A stretch of DNA of 64,000 nt. Origin: Streptomyces sp. (GTDB lineage Bacteria; Actinomycetota; Actinomycetes; Streptomycetales; Streptomycetaceae). Of the stretch, positions 25,801 through 34,370 are shown one piece after another. Each line of letters starts with the position of its first letter. The first letter of the stretch is position 1. Both the position numbers and the translations under genes were made by a program. The notes below the pieces were generated by a model that searched no databases, was not told where the DNA came from, and saw only the letters and a list, made by a program, of their open reading frames with translations. The stretch is from positions 1 to 64,000 of the forward strand of contig NZ_JAEKKT010000187.1 of assembly GCF_019510245.1 (NCBI RefSeq), written 5' to 3'.

Positions 25801-25893
25801 CAGAGGTCGTTGCCTCTGACTGCCTCTGAGCGGACCGGGTCGAACCGGGGTCGAATCAGAGTGTTTTCCTCTGACTGCCTCCGATCGCCTCTG
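25801..25893. repeat. CCTCTG iteron-like repeats, copy A (putative origin)
   Basis: CCTCTG occurs at 25813, 25823, 25868 and 25888, with CCTCCG at 25878: a strict 10-bp step within each group. Inverted CAGAG(G) copies are at 25801 and 25857. Between the groups GGGTCGAA is repeated twice. The same arrangement is kept in copy B near 48976-49046. One-turn spacing suggests a protein binding one DNA face, as in replication iterons or an autoregulatory site. Confidence 0.6.
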
Positions 25894-25955
25894 CGACCCG
25901 TCCTAGCAGGTCACAGCCTCATCGGCCCCACACAAGCGCAGGTCAGAAAGGTGCG

Positions 25956-26000
25956 CTAGCTGTACCACTGGTTCCTGGCGAAGGCGGTGATGTGCGGCAT
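25956..26000 (-). CDS. 14-codon ORF upstream of the initiator gene (copy A)
   Basis: Reads MPHITAFARNQWYS then TAG, with GGGAG nine bases before the ATG. Copy B (49107-49151) encodes the same peptide except Met for Ile4. Both base differences between the copies are at third codon positions, and similarity collapses just upstream of the start codons. This favours real translation, as a leader peptide or a signal. I recognise no family. It lies about 400 bases upstream of the initiator, same strand. Confidence 0.5.
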   Translation of the reverse strand: MPHITAFARNQWYS

Positions 26001-26810
26001 GGCGTTCGGCTCCCGTCGTTGGGTCGTGGCGACATCGTCGAGACGGGGCGTGCGGGGGCGCAATGCGGCTTCCGTGTCACGGAAGGGCGCTTGGAAAAGC
26101 CCTGGTGAGAGCCTTGATGCGAGGCGCCGTGCCGCCGCCCGCCGCTGACGGGGACAGCAGCCGTGCAGTGTGCCTGCACTGTCGGGCGGTGTTGATCTGT
26201 GACCACTCAATTGCGAACTATGTCCTTAATAGGCTTTCTCTAGCGCTTACTTGGCGGCATACGGCTGGTACAGCGGCAGAAGTTGTATAGCTGCAGATCG
26301 AGAAGGAGAGTTGCTGTGATCGGAGGCCTCCGTTGCGAATCCGGGTCGAATTCGCCCTCCCGGGATGTTTTCGCAGGTCACGGTCATGATTGGAAGGCGT
26401 AACCGGGTGACTGTGAAAGTGGTCGTGGGGCCGTGCAGCCTGGGATGCGGTCGCCAGCAGGTTCTTGGTCTGCTGGTGGTACACGCTCGCCGTCGCCTCT
26501 GACCTGAGGCAAGGGGAGGAATCGTCTGCTGCTGGGCCGAGTTGGCCGCACCTGGTCCGGATCTTTGCGCGTGATCTGCGGTGTTGGCGTGGGAGTCCTG
26601 CGGTACCACATCGCACATGTCGTAGAACGCGTCCAGGGGCGTCCATTCAGTCCCATGCGGACATGCATGTCCAGTTTCGGGATCCTGTGCTGGGAGGGTG
26701 TCCACGGGGTTTGTGACTCGCCGGTGACAGCTGGCAGCGCGACGAAGCCCCGGGCTCACCCGCTGTGCTCAGCGTAGGTTCGTAATACGGATGTCTTTTT
26801 CTCCTTGGCG
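26001..26810. other. Gene-poor stretch upstream of the origin region
   Basis: Lower in GC than its surroundings. The only long frame (- strand, 26247-26759, 170 codons) contains a protein-like patch, WTPLDAFYDMCDVVPQDSH, but the rest looks random and no ribosome site was found. I see no supported gene. Confidence 0.4.
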
Positions 26811-26849
26811 ATGGCCTGTGTCCGGCCCAAGGGACAACGTGATGAGACG
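26811..26849 (+). repeat. 39-bp repeat, copy 1
   Basis: 34 of 39 bases match 44531-44569, including an identical 18-base core TGTCCGGCCCAAGGGACA and GATGAGACG. In both places the ATG opens a frame M-R-R followed by a hydrophobic stretch, as in a secreted or lipoprotein leader. Here it runs into an IS remnant near 26920. Confidence 0.6.
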
Positions 26850-26919
26850 TCCGTGTGCCCGTTCACTCGTCGTGGTGCTGTTCCCGGTGTCGCTCTGTGC
26901 AGTGGCACCCGCCCCACCG

Positions 26920-27226
26920 ATCCGGGGCAAGTGCGGCCAGCCGTTACACCGTCCCCGGCGCATCTACGCCGACCGCGGCTACGACCACAACGTCTACCGC
27001 GACAGGGTCCGCCTGTTCCGGATCAGGTCGCACATCGCCCATCGCGGCACCGAACACTGGCTCTGGCTTGGGCATACACCGCTGGGTCGTCGAGGGCGCG
27101 ACCGCGCTGCTGCACTGGTTCCGCCGCCTGCGCATCCGCTGGGAACGCCGCGACGACATCCACCAAGCCTTGATCACCCTCGGCTGCGTCATCATCTGCT
27201 GGCGACAACTCATGACCTCGTCCTGA
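26920..27226 (+). pseudogene. IS5-family transposase remnant
   Basis: Two frames carry consecutive parts of the transposase C-terminus: RRIYADRGYDHNVYRDRVR...HIAHRGTEHW, then GLGIHRWVVEGATALLHWFRRLRIRWERRDDIHQA to the stop at 27226. The shift falls near 27060. The D/E-containing N-terminal half is missing and no terminal inverted repeats were found, so the element cannot move. Confidence 0.8.
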
Positions 27227-27262
27227 TTCGAGTCCTGAGCCGTGCGCGGATAACCTCCGCCC

Positions 27263-27740
27263 GTGGACCCAGACGATCTCATACGCAGCATCCAACGCTG
27301 TTCCATGTGGCCGGCGACGGGGCCTGGCCCAACATTCAAGAGCACGGCCTGCTGAGCACCGCCGCGGTGGTGGACCTGTACGGGCCGTAGGAGGAGACTC
27401 GGACCGAGGTGTTGAGCTCCGTGCGCACGAGGAGCATCCCACTGCAGAGGCAGGGGCTCAGTCCGGTGGTCGTGCGGGAGCAGGGCCCACTGCGGCTCCT
27501 TCCTCCCCGTGTGGCCGACGACACGACGGAGCAGCAGTTCCCGGATGCGCTGAACGGGAGGGTCTTCTTCTGGCTGGCGCAGGAGCGGCTCATGAAGCTT
27601 GCCAAGGCCGGGCCATATCGCAAGTTCCCGCAGACAGTGTTGTCGTTCTCCACGGCCGAGATGCTTGAGACCTACAGCGATCGTGTGCGACTCGCGCCCT
27701 ACAACACGGGCAGTACCCGCTCCACGCGGGGACTCTCTGC
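27263..27740 (+). pseudogene. DUF7002-like gene, frameshifted and with an in-frame TAG
   Basis: GTG 27263 opens VDPDDLIRSIQ; one frame over, HPTLFHVAGDGAWPNIQEHGLLSTAAVVDLYGP continues, then TAG at 27388. After the stop, the same frame goes on with EVLSSVRTRSIPLQRQGLSP, PDALNGRVFFWLAQERL and DRVRLAPYNTGSTRS. These pieces match DUF7002-type proteins, which start with a HV..GxWPSIxxHGLLST segment. At least one frameshift and one nonsense change make it non-functional. Beyond 27740 the sequence is unrelated. Confidence 0.6.
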
Positions 27741-27894
27741 GGCCAACGGGTCGCACTTCTTGCTTCTGCAAAGTTCAGCGTCTTTGGAGGCGTCTGCGGC
27801 ACTGCCTGTCCCCGCGAGGTTGCGCAGATCGCGGACTGCGTGGACGCGACCTCGGACGGCAGACCGCGGTGATCGCCGACCGAGGCCGTGTCGG

Positions 27895-28509
27895 TTACCT
27901 GCTCAGGCCGCGCATCAGCGCGGCGAGGCCGCCGAAGAACTCTTGGCCGGCGGTCACGTCCCGCGCGTGGTGCGCGGTCTCGGCCAGGCGCGGGAACTCG
28001 GTCGGCGGCAGTGCGGAGATGGCGACCGTGCCCTCGCCCGCCAAGGGCCCCAGGTGCTCCAGCTGGATGGCTCCGATGACGTAGCTCAGCAGGGCCCGCA
28101 GTGCGATGACGCGTGGTGTGCCGTCGAAGCCGGCTTCGACCAGAACAGTGAGCACCGCTTCCGACCAGCACAGCACCCCGTGGGACCGATGCCGGTGGGT
28201 GACCGTCAGCGGCACGACGGCGGGATGGGCGCTGACGGCGTCGCGCAGGCGCCGCACCAGGGTCTCGATCCGCTCCTGCCATGACATGTCTGGGGGCGGC
28301 GGCTCGGTGTCGACGGTTCCCAGCACGAACTCGACCACCAGCCGTTCGAGTTCCTCGCGGTCGGCCACGTAGCGGTAGAGCCCCATCGTGCTCATGCGCA
28401 GTTCCTTGGCGACCGTGCGCATCGACAGACCGGCGAGACCGTCGCGATCCAGGACGGTGAGGGCGGCCGAGGCGAGCTGATCCGGCGTGAGCGAACGGGG
28501 GCGAGGCAT
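27895..28509 (-). CDS. TetR-family transcriptional regulator
   Basis: A 204 aa repressor. The HTH is near residues 25-45 (GLAGLSMRTVAKELRMSTMGLYRYV), and the C-terminal part matches TetR_C domains of the Tet(R)-class branch. ATG 28509 (MPRPRSLTPDQL) is the natural start. It diverges from the peroxiredoxin-like gene at 28583; the 73 bases between hold a perfect 38-bp palindrome, so it most likely represses both genes. Ligand unknown. Confidence 0.92.
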   Translation of the reverse strand: MPRPRSLTPDQLASAALTVLDRDGLAGLSMRTVAKELRMSTMGLYRYVADREELERLVVEFVLGTVDTEPPPPDMSWQERIETLVRRLRDAVSAHPAVVPLTVTHRHRSHGVLCWSEAVLTVLVEAGFDGTPRVIALRALLSYVIGAIQLEHLGPLAGEGTVAISALPPTEFPRLAETAHHARDVTAGQEFFGGLAALMRGLSR

Positions 28510-28522
28510 GGCAGTTGACAGC

Positions 28523-28560
28523 GTACGGCATACGCCTACGCTGGTAGGCGTATGCCGTAC
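28523..28560. promoter_or_regulatory. Palindromic operator between tetR and the peroxiredoxin-like gene
   Basis: Two perfect 17-base arms, GTACGGCATACGCCTAC and its complement, separated by GCTG. It covers the promoter zone of both divergent genes; a TTGACA (28515-28520) abuts it. Long perfect symmetry is typical of a TetR operator. Confidence 0.85.
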
Positions 28561-28582
28561 GCCTAAAAGAAGGGGGAGTAGC

Positions 28583-29203
28583 ATGCGGACGCCTCGAAGG
28601 CCCATACGGCCAGGGACCTTAGGACCCGGTGCCGTTGTCGATGCCCATGACCTCACGGCCGTCTCGGGCGCCCCGGTCGCCGTGCCCGACCGTGACTGGC
28701 TGACACATCTTCAGTTCCGGCGGTTCGCCGGCTGCCCGATCTGCAACCTGCACCTTCAGTCGGTGGTGCGACGGCACGCGGAGATCGCTCAAGTCGGAAT
28801 CCGCGAGGTCGTGGTCTTCCACTCGCCCGCCGAGGAACTGCGGCATTACGTGGCCGACTTCCCCTTCGCCGTCATAGCCGATCCCACCAAGCGCCTGTAC
28901 GCCGAGTTCGGCGTCGAGTCGGCACCACGAGCACTACTGAGCCCGCGCGCCTGGGCACCGACCGCCCGGGCCGTCCTGCGCAGTGCGTGGCGGATCCTCC
29001 GCGGGCAGGAGCGTCCGCCGGCCCGCAGGCAGCCCGGCGGGCGGCTCGGCCTTCCCGCCGACTTCCTGATCGCGCCCGACGGCCGCATCCTGGCCGCCAC
29101 GTACGGCGAACACGCCTACGACCAGTGGTCGGTCGACCACCTGCTCGAACTGGCAACCCGAACACCGCTGCCATCAGGACCTCGTCGCGAAGGAAAGTCA
29201 TGA
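28583..29203 (+). CDS. AhpC/TSA-like thioredoxin-fold protein
   Basis: A 206 aa protein with a thioredoxin-like fold: DWLTHLQFRRFAGCPICNLHL holds a CPIC redox motif, then REVVVFHSPAEELRHY, PFAVIADPTKRLYAEFGV and a final DFLIAPDGRILAATYG strand. This is the peroxiredoxin-like branch often annotated AhpC/TSA. AAGGGGGAG lies five bases before ATG 28583. Control by the divergent TetR suggests a response to a small toxic compound. It ends before a strong terminator. Confidence 0.85.
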   Translation: MRTPRRPIRPGTLGPGAVVDAHDLTAVSGAPVAVPDRDWLTHLQFRRFAGCPICNLHLQSVVRRHAEIAQVGIREVVVFHSPAEELRHYVADFPFAVIADPTKRLYAEFGVESAPRALLSPRAWAPTARAVLRSAWRILRGQERPPARRQPGGRLGLPADFLIAPDGRILAATYGEHAYDQWSVDHLLELATRTPLPSGPRREGKS

Positions 29204-29277
29204 GTGAGATCTGCCAGTGACAGGGCAAGGCTCGCCGGGGAGCATGCCGGCGGGGCCTCTGCGCGGACCCGTGAGGT

Positions 29278-29315
29278 GACGAAGCCGCACCGGAGATCGC
29301 CGGTGCGGCTTCGTC
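29278..29315 (+). terminator. Rho-independent-type hairpin after the peroxiredoxin-like gene
   Basis: Perfect 16-base arms (29278-29293 / 29300-29315) with a 6-base loop. It is the only clear element in the gap 29204-29527. Confidence 0.8.
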
Positions 29316-29527
29316 GTGAGATCGGTTGCGTCGGCGCGCACCATGCAGTCGGCGGCCTATGCGGTTTCCTGCATGCTCTCGGGGCGTGCACCGGATTTGG
29401 GGTTGCACCCGTCCACCCGTCCACCCGTCCTGCCCGGGAGCGGCCGGTGGTCGTAGTGCTTTCTTCCGAGGCGCACTGCGTCGAGAGACCGATCCGCTCG
29501 CGACTCGGCGTCCCTAGGGTGATTCAC

Positions 29528-30016
29528 ATGAGCGACGCAGCGCAGAAGACCTCCCGCGACCGTGCTCTGGACGTCGTCCGGGGTTACGCGCACCACGACC
29601 CCGTCGCGGTGCGCGAGGCGCTGGACGGTCTGTACGCGGGCGGCTCGTTGGAGGTGTACGCCATCTTGAACGGCCTGTTGCGCTCCACCATCAGCATCAT
29701 GGAGCTGACCGGCAGGCCGTGGCGGCTGGACGACCTGGTGCGGCGGGCAGACGAGATCGCCGTCTCGGCCCCACCGCACTACGAGTTCGCCGTGGCGGAG
29801 GCGACGCGGGCGTGGGCCCGCGGAGACGAGTCGGCGATGCGCGCGGCCTCGTGCCGGGACCTCACCGGTGCTGTGCACATCACGGCGGTCGGCGTCACCG
29901 TTCTGGGGCTGGCGGTGTGGGGCCGGACCGGTTTCCTCGATGTGCTCGCGGAGTTCCACGAGGCCGCACGCACCATCGCCGACGAGCAGGTCTACGACAT
30001 CTCCGAGCGCTCATAA
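29528..30016 (+). CDS. Hypothetical protein (162 aa)
   Basis: All-helical, soluble, starting at ATG 29528. It has ALDVVRGYAHHDPVAVREAL at the N-terminus and a hydrophobic C-terminal stretch HITAVGVTVLGLAVWGRTGFLDVL. Codon use matches real genes (high third-position GC). I recognise no family. The wHTH gene follows 84 bases later on the same strand, so the two may form a unit. Confidence 0.6.
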   Translation: MSDAAQKTSRDRALDVVRGYAHHDPVAVREALDGLYAGGSLEVYAILNGLLRSTISIMELTGRPWRLDDLVRRADEIAVSAPPHYEFAVAEATRAWARGDESAMRAASCRDLTGAVHITAVGVTVLGLAVWGRTGFLDVLAEFHEAARTIADEQVYDISERS

Positions 30017-30099
30017 CCCCGCGCCCCCTGACTCTCGCCGGCTTCGTCGTCGATGCCACCTGTCTGCGGAGCCGGCGAGAACCCCCTCCCAGGACACAC

Positions 30100-30669
30100 A
30101 TGAACTTCCAGACCCCGCTGTCGGCTCTGTTCCCCGGAACCTCAGGTCGGCTCCTCACCGCCCTCGTCGGCCATCACATCGCCCAGGCGGACAGAGCCCT
30201 GCCCCTCGAGGAGTTGTCCAGGAACGCAGCGGTGACGTCGACGCAGTTGGAAGCGGCGCTCTTTCGCCTTGGTCTGCTCGGCCTCATCGCGCCCAGGCGC
30301 AAGGGGGAAGCCGTACATCTCGTCACCGGTCACATCGCCTGGGGCGCCCTGCGTCAGCTGGTAGACCTACGCGACGCCGTCATCGACATGGTCCGTCGGG
30401 AGGCACAGGCGCGCCTCCGACCGGCACCGCTCTACCTGGCCCTGACCGGCGCCGTCATCGAGGGAACGGCCACACATCCCGCAGACCTGTTGGAGCTGAT
30501 CGTCGTCCCTCCGCCGACTGCTCAGCCCGACTGGCACGACGGCGTGGCCGCCCTGGTCTCCCACCTGTCCCGGGCACTGGGCAACGTCGTGGTCCACCGC
30601 ACCGCTCAGGACACCGACGAGGCGGCGGCCAGGGGCGGGGCCAATGCCGTGCGCGTGTCCCTCCCGTGA
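30100..30669 (+). CDS. Winged-helix DNA-binding protein (189 aa)
   Basis: Starts at ATG 30100. Residues about 20-75 form a winged helix (DRALPLEELSRNAAVTSTQLEAALFRLGLLGLIAPRRKGEAVHL in outline), as in ArsR/MarR-like regulators. The C-terminal half (AWGALRQLVDLRDAVIDMVR; YLALTGAVIEG; ADLLELIVVPP) resembles a nucleotidyltransferase-like strand-helix pattern, but key residues are not clear. Target unknown. Confidence 0.65.
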   Translation: MNFQTPLSALFPGTSGRLLTALVGHHIAQADRALPLEELSRNAAVTSTQLEAALFRLGLLGLIAPRRKGEAVHLVTGHIAWGALRQLVDLRDAVIDMVRREAQARLRPAPLYLALTGAVIEGTATHPADLLELIVVPPPTAQPDWHDGVAALVSHLSRALGNVVVHRTAQDTDEAAARGGANAVRVSLP

Positions 30670-30694
30670 GAGCGGACGCACTGGAGAGGGACGT

Positions 30695-31297
30695 TCATCG
30701 TTCGTTGGCCTCGGTCACCCGCCGTACCAGATCCGCCCAAGTGGCCTGAAGGCGCAGGGTGGTGACCTGGTCGTCGGTGCGCAGGTGGTCGAGGGTCTCC
30801 AGGTCGACAAAGGCGAGCAGAGCGTGGGCGAGCATGGTGCGGTCGCCCACGACTCCCGCCTCCCCCAGCAGCGAGGTGACGTGGTTGCGGAAGGCCCGGC
30901 CGTAGTGTGAGGTCTGGCGGCGCTCGCTGGAGACCAGGCGCCCCAGTACCGGGCCCAGGTCCGTCTCGTCGGCGACTCGCGCGATCAGGGCGTGCCCGAA
31001 CGCGATCAGCCGGTCACTGGCGGGCGCCCCCGGCCCCAGCGGCGGCAGACCGAGGGTGTACGCCTCGTAAAACTCCGCCTCGACGTCGTTCAAGAGAGCC
31101 AGCAACAGGCCATCGCGGTCACCGAACCGACGAAACAGCGTGCCCTTGCCCACCCCGGCCACCTGCGCGACCTCGTGCATCGTCACATGCTCGGCACCCC
31201 GCTCGGCCACCAGCCAGGCGGCCGCCTCCAGGAGCCGGGCACGGTTGCGCGCGGCGTCGGCCCGCTCACCCGTGAGGTTCTCCGGCGGATCGGTCAC
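30695..31297 (-). CDS. TetR-family transcriptional regulator
   Basis: A 200 aa regulator with HTH EHVTMHEVAQVAGVGKGTLFRRF and a TetR_C domain typical of the AcrR/SlmA-like branch. GTG 31297 overlaps the Rieske gene stop by four bases (GTGA), so the two are co-translated and it probably controls that operon. Ligand unknown. Confidence 0.9.
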   Translation of the reverse strand: MTDPPENLTGERADAARNRARLLEAAAWLVAERGAEHVTMHEVAQVAGVGKGTLFRRFGDRDGLLLALLNDVEAEFYEAYTLGLPPLGPGAPASDRLIAFGHALIARVADETDLGPVLGRLVSSERRQTSHYGRAFRNHVTSLLGEAGVVGDRTMLAHALLAFVDLETLDHLRTDDQVTTLRLQATWADLVRRVTEANER

Positions 31298-31626
31298 CGA
31301 CCACCCCGCGGCACGATCTCGACGTACACGCTTGCGTCCTCGACCCGCACCGGATACACCGGCACGGGCTGGGTCGCCGGCGGGTCCAGGGGCTTGCCGC
31401 TGCGCAGGTCGAAGCGGGAACCGTGCAGCCAGCACTCGACCGTGCACCCCTCCACCTCGCCTTCGGAGAGCGACACAGCGCTGTGCGAGCACACGTCGTG
31501 GATCGCGAACACCTCGTCCCCGGTCAGCACGAGCGAGACGGGCACGCCCTCCGCCTCGAACCGCCGGCGCACGCCCTCTTCCAGCGTGTCGAACCGGCAG
31601 AGGTACGTGTAGCCGCTGATGGGCAT
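31294..31626 (-). CDS. Rieske-type [2Fe-2S] ferredoxin
   Basis: A 110 aa single-domain Rieske protein. Ligands are in CSHSAVSLSEG (C-x-H) and CWLHGSRFD (C-x2-H). It matches ferredoxin components of ring-hydroxylating oxygenases. GAGGAG precedes ATG 31626. No oxygenase or reductase is adjacent, only the TetR gene, so the partner must lie elsewhere; the catabolic island at 1-18 kb already has its own ferredoxins. Confidence 0.93.
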   Translation of the reverse strand: MPISGYTYLCRFDTLEEGVRRRFEAEGVPVSLVLTGDEVFAIHDVCSHSAVSLSEGEVEGCTVECWLHGSRFDLRSGKPLDPPATQPVPVYPVRVEDASVYVEIVPRGGR

Positions 31627-32012
31627 CGAACTCCTCGAAAGCATCCAGCACCCGGGGTGACCAGGCTGTTCCCCCAAGCTAGTGACCGGAACCGCTGTCG
31701 TTACCGGCCTCCGGTCCGAACTGCGCTCAGCCCATGGTCCTAGGGCACTACGAGCCGAGGCCGACGAGTACACCTTTCTCTGCGGACCCGTGCCTGCCCG
31801 CTTCATACTCGGCCGCAGCCCGATCCCCCATCGCACGTCCGGCCAGGCCGCCTCGGAGCAGACTGCGCGGCATAGCACGCCCCCATGCGGTGGGGTGATA
31901 CGCCGTCAGGACTCCTGAGCGCCGCGCGGATACGTGGCTTGTCGTGCCCACGGCCGCGACAGGCCGGTGAGCAGGCGCCCTGTCGGTGCGGCGGCACAAC
32001 TCGCGCCCATGG
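31627..32012. other. Gap between the Rieske and TetR genes
   Basis: 386 bases with no supported gene on either strand; the frames present lack ribosome sites and protein-like sequence. Probably the promoter of the Rieske operon at its left edge and the 3' end of the TetR gene at its right. Confidence 0.5.
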
Positions 32013-32636
32013 CTATGATCCGGTTCCGGTCGCAGTGTGCGGCCGCGGCAGGGCGCCTGACCGTTTCAGGGTGGTGAGCCACTGCGCGACGACGGCGTCG
32101 ACGAAGGTGTCGGTGACCTGGCCGCGGTCGAGGAAGAGCCGGGCGAGCACGGGGCCGTAGAGCAACGTGAATTCGTCGTCGTCGACATGGACGCCGGATG
32201 GTTCCAGCAGTCTGTTCAGGTCCGCGTGCCGGTCCTCGATGATGCGGGCGAGCGCCTGGGCGCTGTCGGGGTCGTGGTCGGCCTGGGCGGTGACCGCGAG
32301 GACGGCGGCACGGATGGCGGCGTCGCTGTTGCCGTCGCGCAGACTCCTCACCCAGGCGGTGGCCACGGCCCGCACATCGCTGCCGGGTTGGGGATAGGGA
32401 CCGAGGTCGGGCCCTTCGAGTATCAGATCGCACAGCAGGGTGGCGCGGTTGGGCCAGTGCCGGTAGAGGGTCTGACGGGTGACGTCTGCCCGCTCGGCCA
32501 GCAGCGCGTAGGTCAGTCCGGTCGGCCCGACCTGCGGCAGCAGCTCACGCGCGATCGTCAGGATGCGGGTGCGGGTGCGCTGGACGCGGGGGTTGCTCAG
32601 GCTCGGTCGGCGGCGGTGGACAGGCGTCGAGGACAT
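32013..32636 (-). CDS. TetR-family transcriptional regulator
   Basis: A 207 aa regulator with HTH TGLTYALLAERADVTRQTLYRHW and a C-terminal domain of the TetR_C_11/16 type (AAVLAVTAQADHDPDSAQAL, LYGPVLARLFLDRG). ATG 32636. Just upstream lies a 17-base motif that reappears before the oxidoreductase gene at 34371, suggesting it controls that operon as well as itself. Confidence 0.92.
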   Translation of the reverse strand: MSSTPVHRRRPSLSNPRVQRTRTRILTIARELLPQVGPTGLTYALLAERADVTRQTLYRHWPNRATLLCDLILEGPDLGPYPQPGSDVRAVATAWVRSLRDGNSDAAIRAAVLAVTAQADHDPDSAQALARIIEDRHADLNRLLEPSGVHVDDDEFTLLYGPVLARLFLDRGQVTDTFVDAVVAQWLTTLKRSGALPRPHTATGTGS

Positions 32637-32655
32637 GAGGCCAATCTACCTAAAG

Positions 32656-32672
32656 CATACGTAGCGTGTGAT
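32656..32672 (+). promoter_or_regulatory. Putative TetR site, copy 1
   Basis: CATACGTAGCGTGTGAT, 20 bases upstream of the TetR start; 15 of 17 bases match 35324-35340. Confidence 0.55.
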
Positions 32673-32842
32673 AGGTCGTGGTCGCACGTACGACACGTCG
32701 CTCAGGCTGCGTGATGGAGTGGGAGAAGACCACGCACTTTCCGTGCCACGCGTAGCGCAGGATGGTCACCCGCCGGCGGGGCTGATCAGTGCGGAGTGCT
32801 GGAATGGGGCCGGTAGGAGTTTCTGCGCGACACGGGCGGCAG

Positions 32843-33484
32843 TCAGCGGCCGAGAGAGGAGAGTGCACCCCGCACCCTGCCGGCCCAGTCATCGCCGTCG
32901 TGCAGGTCGTGCGCCCCGACACCCCCGGGAGCGGCGCTGGAGGCCACCACGTCCGGCCGCAGCGAGGCGATCAGCTCCAGGCTGTTGGCCAGTGCGTCCG
33001 GGTCGCTGAACGGCAGGTTCCCGGCAGCCCATGTGCCGTCACGCTCGGTATAGAGGGTGTCGCCGGTGAACAGATAACGCTCGCCACGCGCACCACTCAC
33101 GAGGTAGCAGGTGCTGCCCGGGGTATGGCCAGGCGTAGGGATGACCTCCACTCCGTTCTCGTCCACCTGCCGGCGATCCAGCCAGACGCCGTCCTCGGCG
33201 ACGTTCGCGATCCGCTTGGCGTCACCGCGCCCGGCGTGCAGCCGAGCCCCGAAACGCCTCGCGATCTCGCGCACCATCGGCCCGGCCTCGTCGTGATGGC
33301 TCAGATACTGGTGCGCAACCCCGCCCAGCCGCTCGATCTCATCGAAGTCCGCGTCAGTGACGGTCGAGTAGAACAGGACGTTGCCTCCGGACGGCGGCGT
33401 CCACAGGTACGCGTGCGTGGTCAGTCCCGGAAACGGGGACTCGCCCCGGGTCTCCCACAGGTCTTCACGGATCTTCTTGAGCAT
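32843..33484 (-). CDS. Metallo-beta-lactamase-fold hydrolase
   Basis: A 213 aa protein with MBL-fold signatures: YLSHHDEAGP (a reduced HxHxDH motif), PTPGHTPGSTCYL, LFTGDTLY and a last His region HDLHDGDDW. The first metal motif is non-standard (H-H-D-E), seen in a subset of glyoxalase II-like proteins. GGGAGG lies before ATG 33484. Stand-alone gene; substrate unknown. Confidence 0.87.
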   Translation of the reverse strand: MLKKIREDLWETRGESPFPGLTTHAYLWTPPSGGNVLFYSTVTDADFDEIERLGGVAHQYLSHHDEAGPMVREIARRFGARLHAGRGDAKRIANVAEDGVWLDRRQVDENGVEVIPTPGHTPGSTCYLVSGARGERYLFTGDTLYTERDGTWAAGNLPFSDPDALANSLELIASLRPDVVASSAAPGGVGAHDLHDGDDWAGRVRGALSSLGR

Positions 33485-33819
33485 CGGAACCTCCCGGGCG
33501 GGTCGTTCACATCAACCAGCTCGGCCGGAAGAACTTCAAGCAGCCTGCTGGATACAAGTCTGATGGAGATTGCTGTCGGCACCTGCTTGTGGGCCGGTTG
33601 CCGGCTCCACGGTGCTGACGCGGTCGGATTGCTCCTCTGTCCCGCCGTCGCGCCGTCGCTCCGGGGCCGGTGAGTGCGGTTCGGCGCACGAAGGCGGTCC
33701 TTCGGAGCCCGAAATGCAGGTCCGGACTGCGTTGCGGGAATCGGGGTGCCGGCCGTGCCTGTCTGCTCTGATCGGGTACGGCCGGCACCTGCAGTCGGTG
33801 GGTCGGTGTCCGATTCGGT
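33485..33819. other. Gap, no gene seen
   Basis: 335 bases between the MBL-fold gene and the SnoaL-like gene. No frame has a ribosome site or protein-like sequence. Confidence 0.5.
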
Positions 33820-34290
33820 TCAGTTGCCGAGGGCGGCGTAGACCTTGGCAAGGTCGAACATGTTGTGGACGGAGACGAACTTCTCCGAGGCGATGTCGAT
33901 GGTGAAGATCGAGGTCGCCGGCACCGCGATACGCGTCACCTCGGAGCCCGTGTCGATGGAGAAGGTCGGCAGGGCGGTAGAGGCGACGGTCACGGTGGAG
34001 GCGGACCGGGCCGGCGCCAGGTCCACCGGCACGATGTCACCCATCAGCGGGGTGTTCCAGACCTCGATCTTCGTGTGCCTGACGGAGACGTTCTGGAAGA
34101 GCTGTGCCGTGAACGCCTTGATGGCCTCGACGGTCACGATGGGGTCGTCGGCGTTGAACTGCAGCGTCGTGTCCGGGGCGACGAGGTAGTTGTCGGCGAC
34201 GCGGGCGGCGTCCCGGGAGTCGACGGAGTCGTAGTACTCCTGGACGATCCGGAGGACGTCGGCGACAGGGATCGCGGTCTTGGTGCTCAT
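33820..34290 (-). CDS. SnoaL/NTF2-like protein
   Basis: A 156 aa protein: VADVLRIVQEYYDSVDSRDAARVADNYL, then TTLQFNADDPIVTVEAIKAFTAQLFQNV, and a long beta part ending FVSVHNMFDLAKVYAALGN. This fits a single NTF2 cone fold. ATG 34290 follows the oxidoreductase by 80 bases on the same strand, so it is probably the second gene of that operon. Function unknown. Confidence 0.8.
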   Translation of the reverse strand: MSTKTAIPVADVLRIVQEYYDSVDSRDAARVADNYLVAPDTTLQFNADDPIVTVEAIKAFTAQLFQNVSVRHTKIEVWNTPLMGDIVPVDLAPARSASTVTVASTALPTFSIDTGSEVTRIAVPATSIFTIDIASEKFVSVHNMFDLAKVYAALGN

Positions 34291-34370
34291 GAATGGTTCG
34301 CTTTTCTGTTCATGCGGAGAAAATGATCTCTCCGCAGGGGGCTCTGGGGCCGGCTGAGGGAGCTGCCGGG

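Noticed and set aside
25830..25860. Sequence resembling a tRNA T-arm (GGGTCGAACC...GGTCGAATC) as an attachment site
   Set aside because: No cloverleaf can be drawn around it, and no integrase gene is near; it is better explained as a repeat of the origin region.
26247..26759. 170-codon - strand frame as a real gene
   Set aside because: Only a short patch looks protein-like; no ribosome site, and the second half has the composition of random frame.
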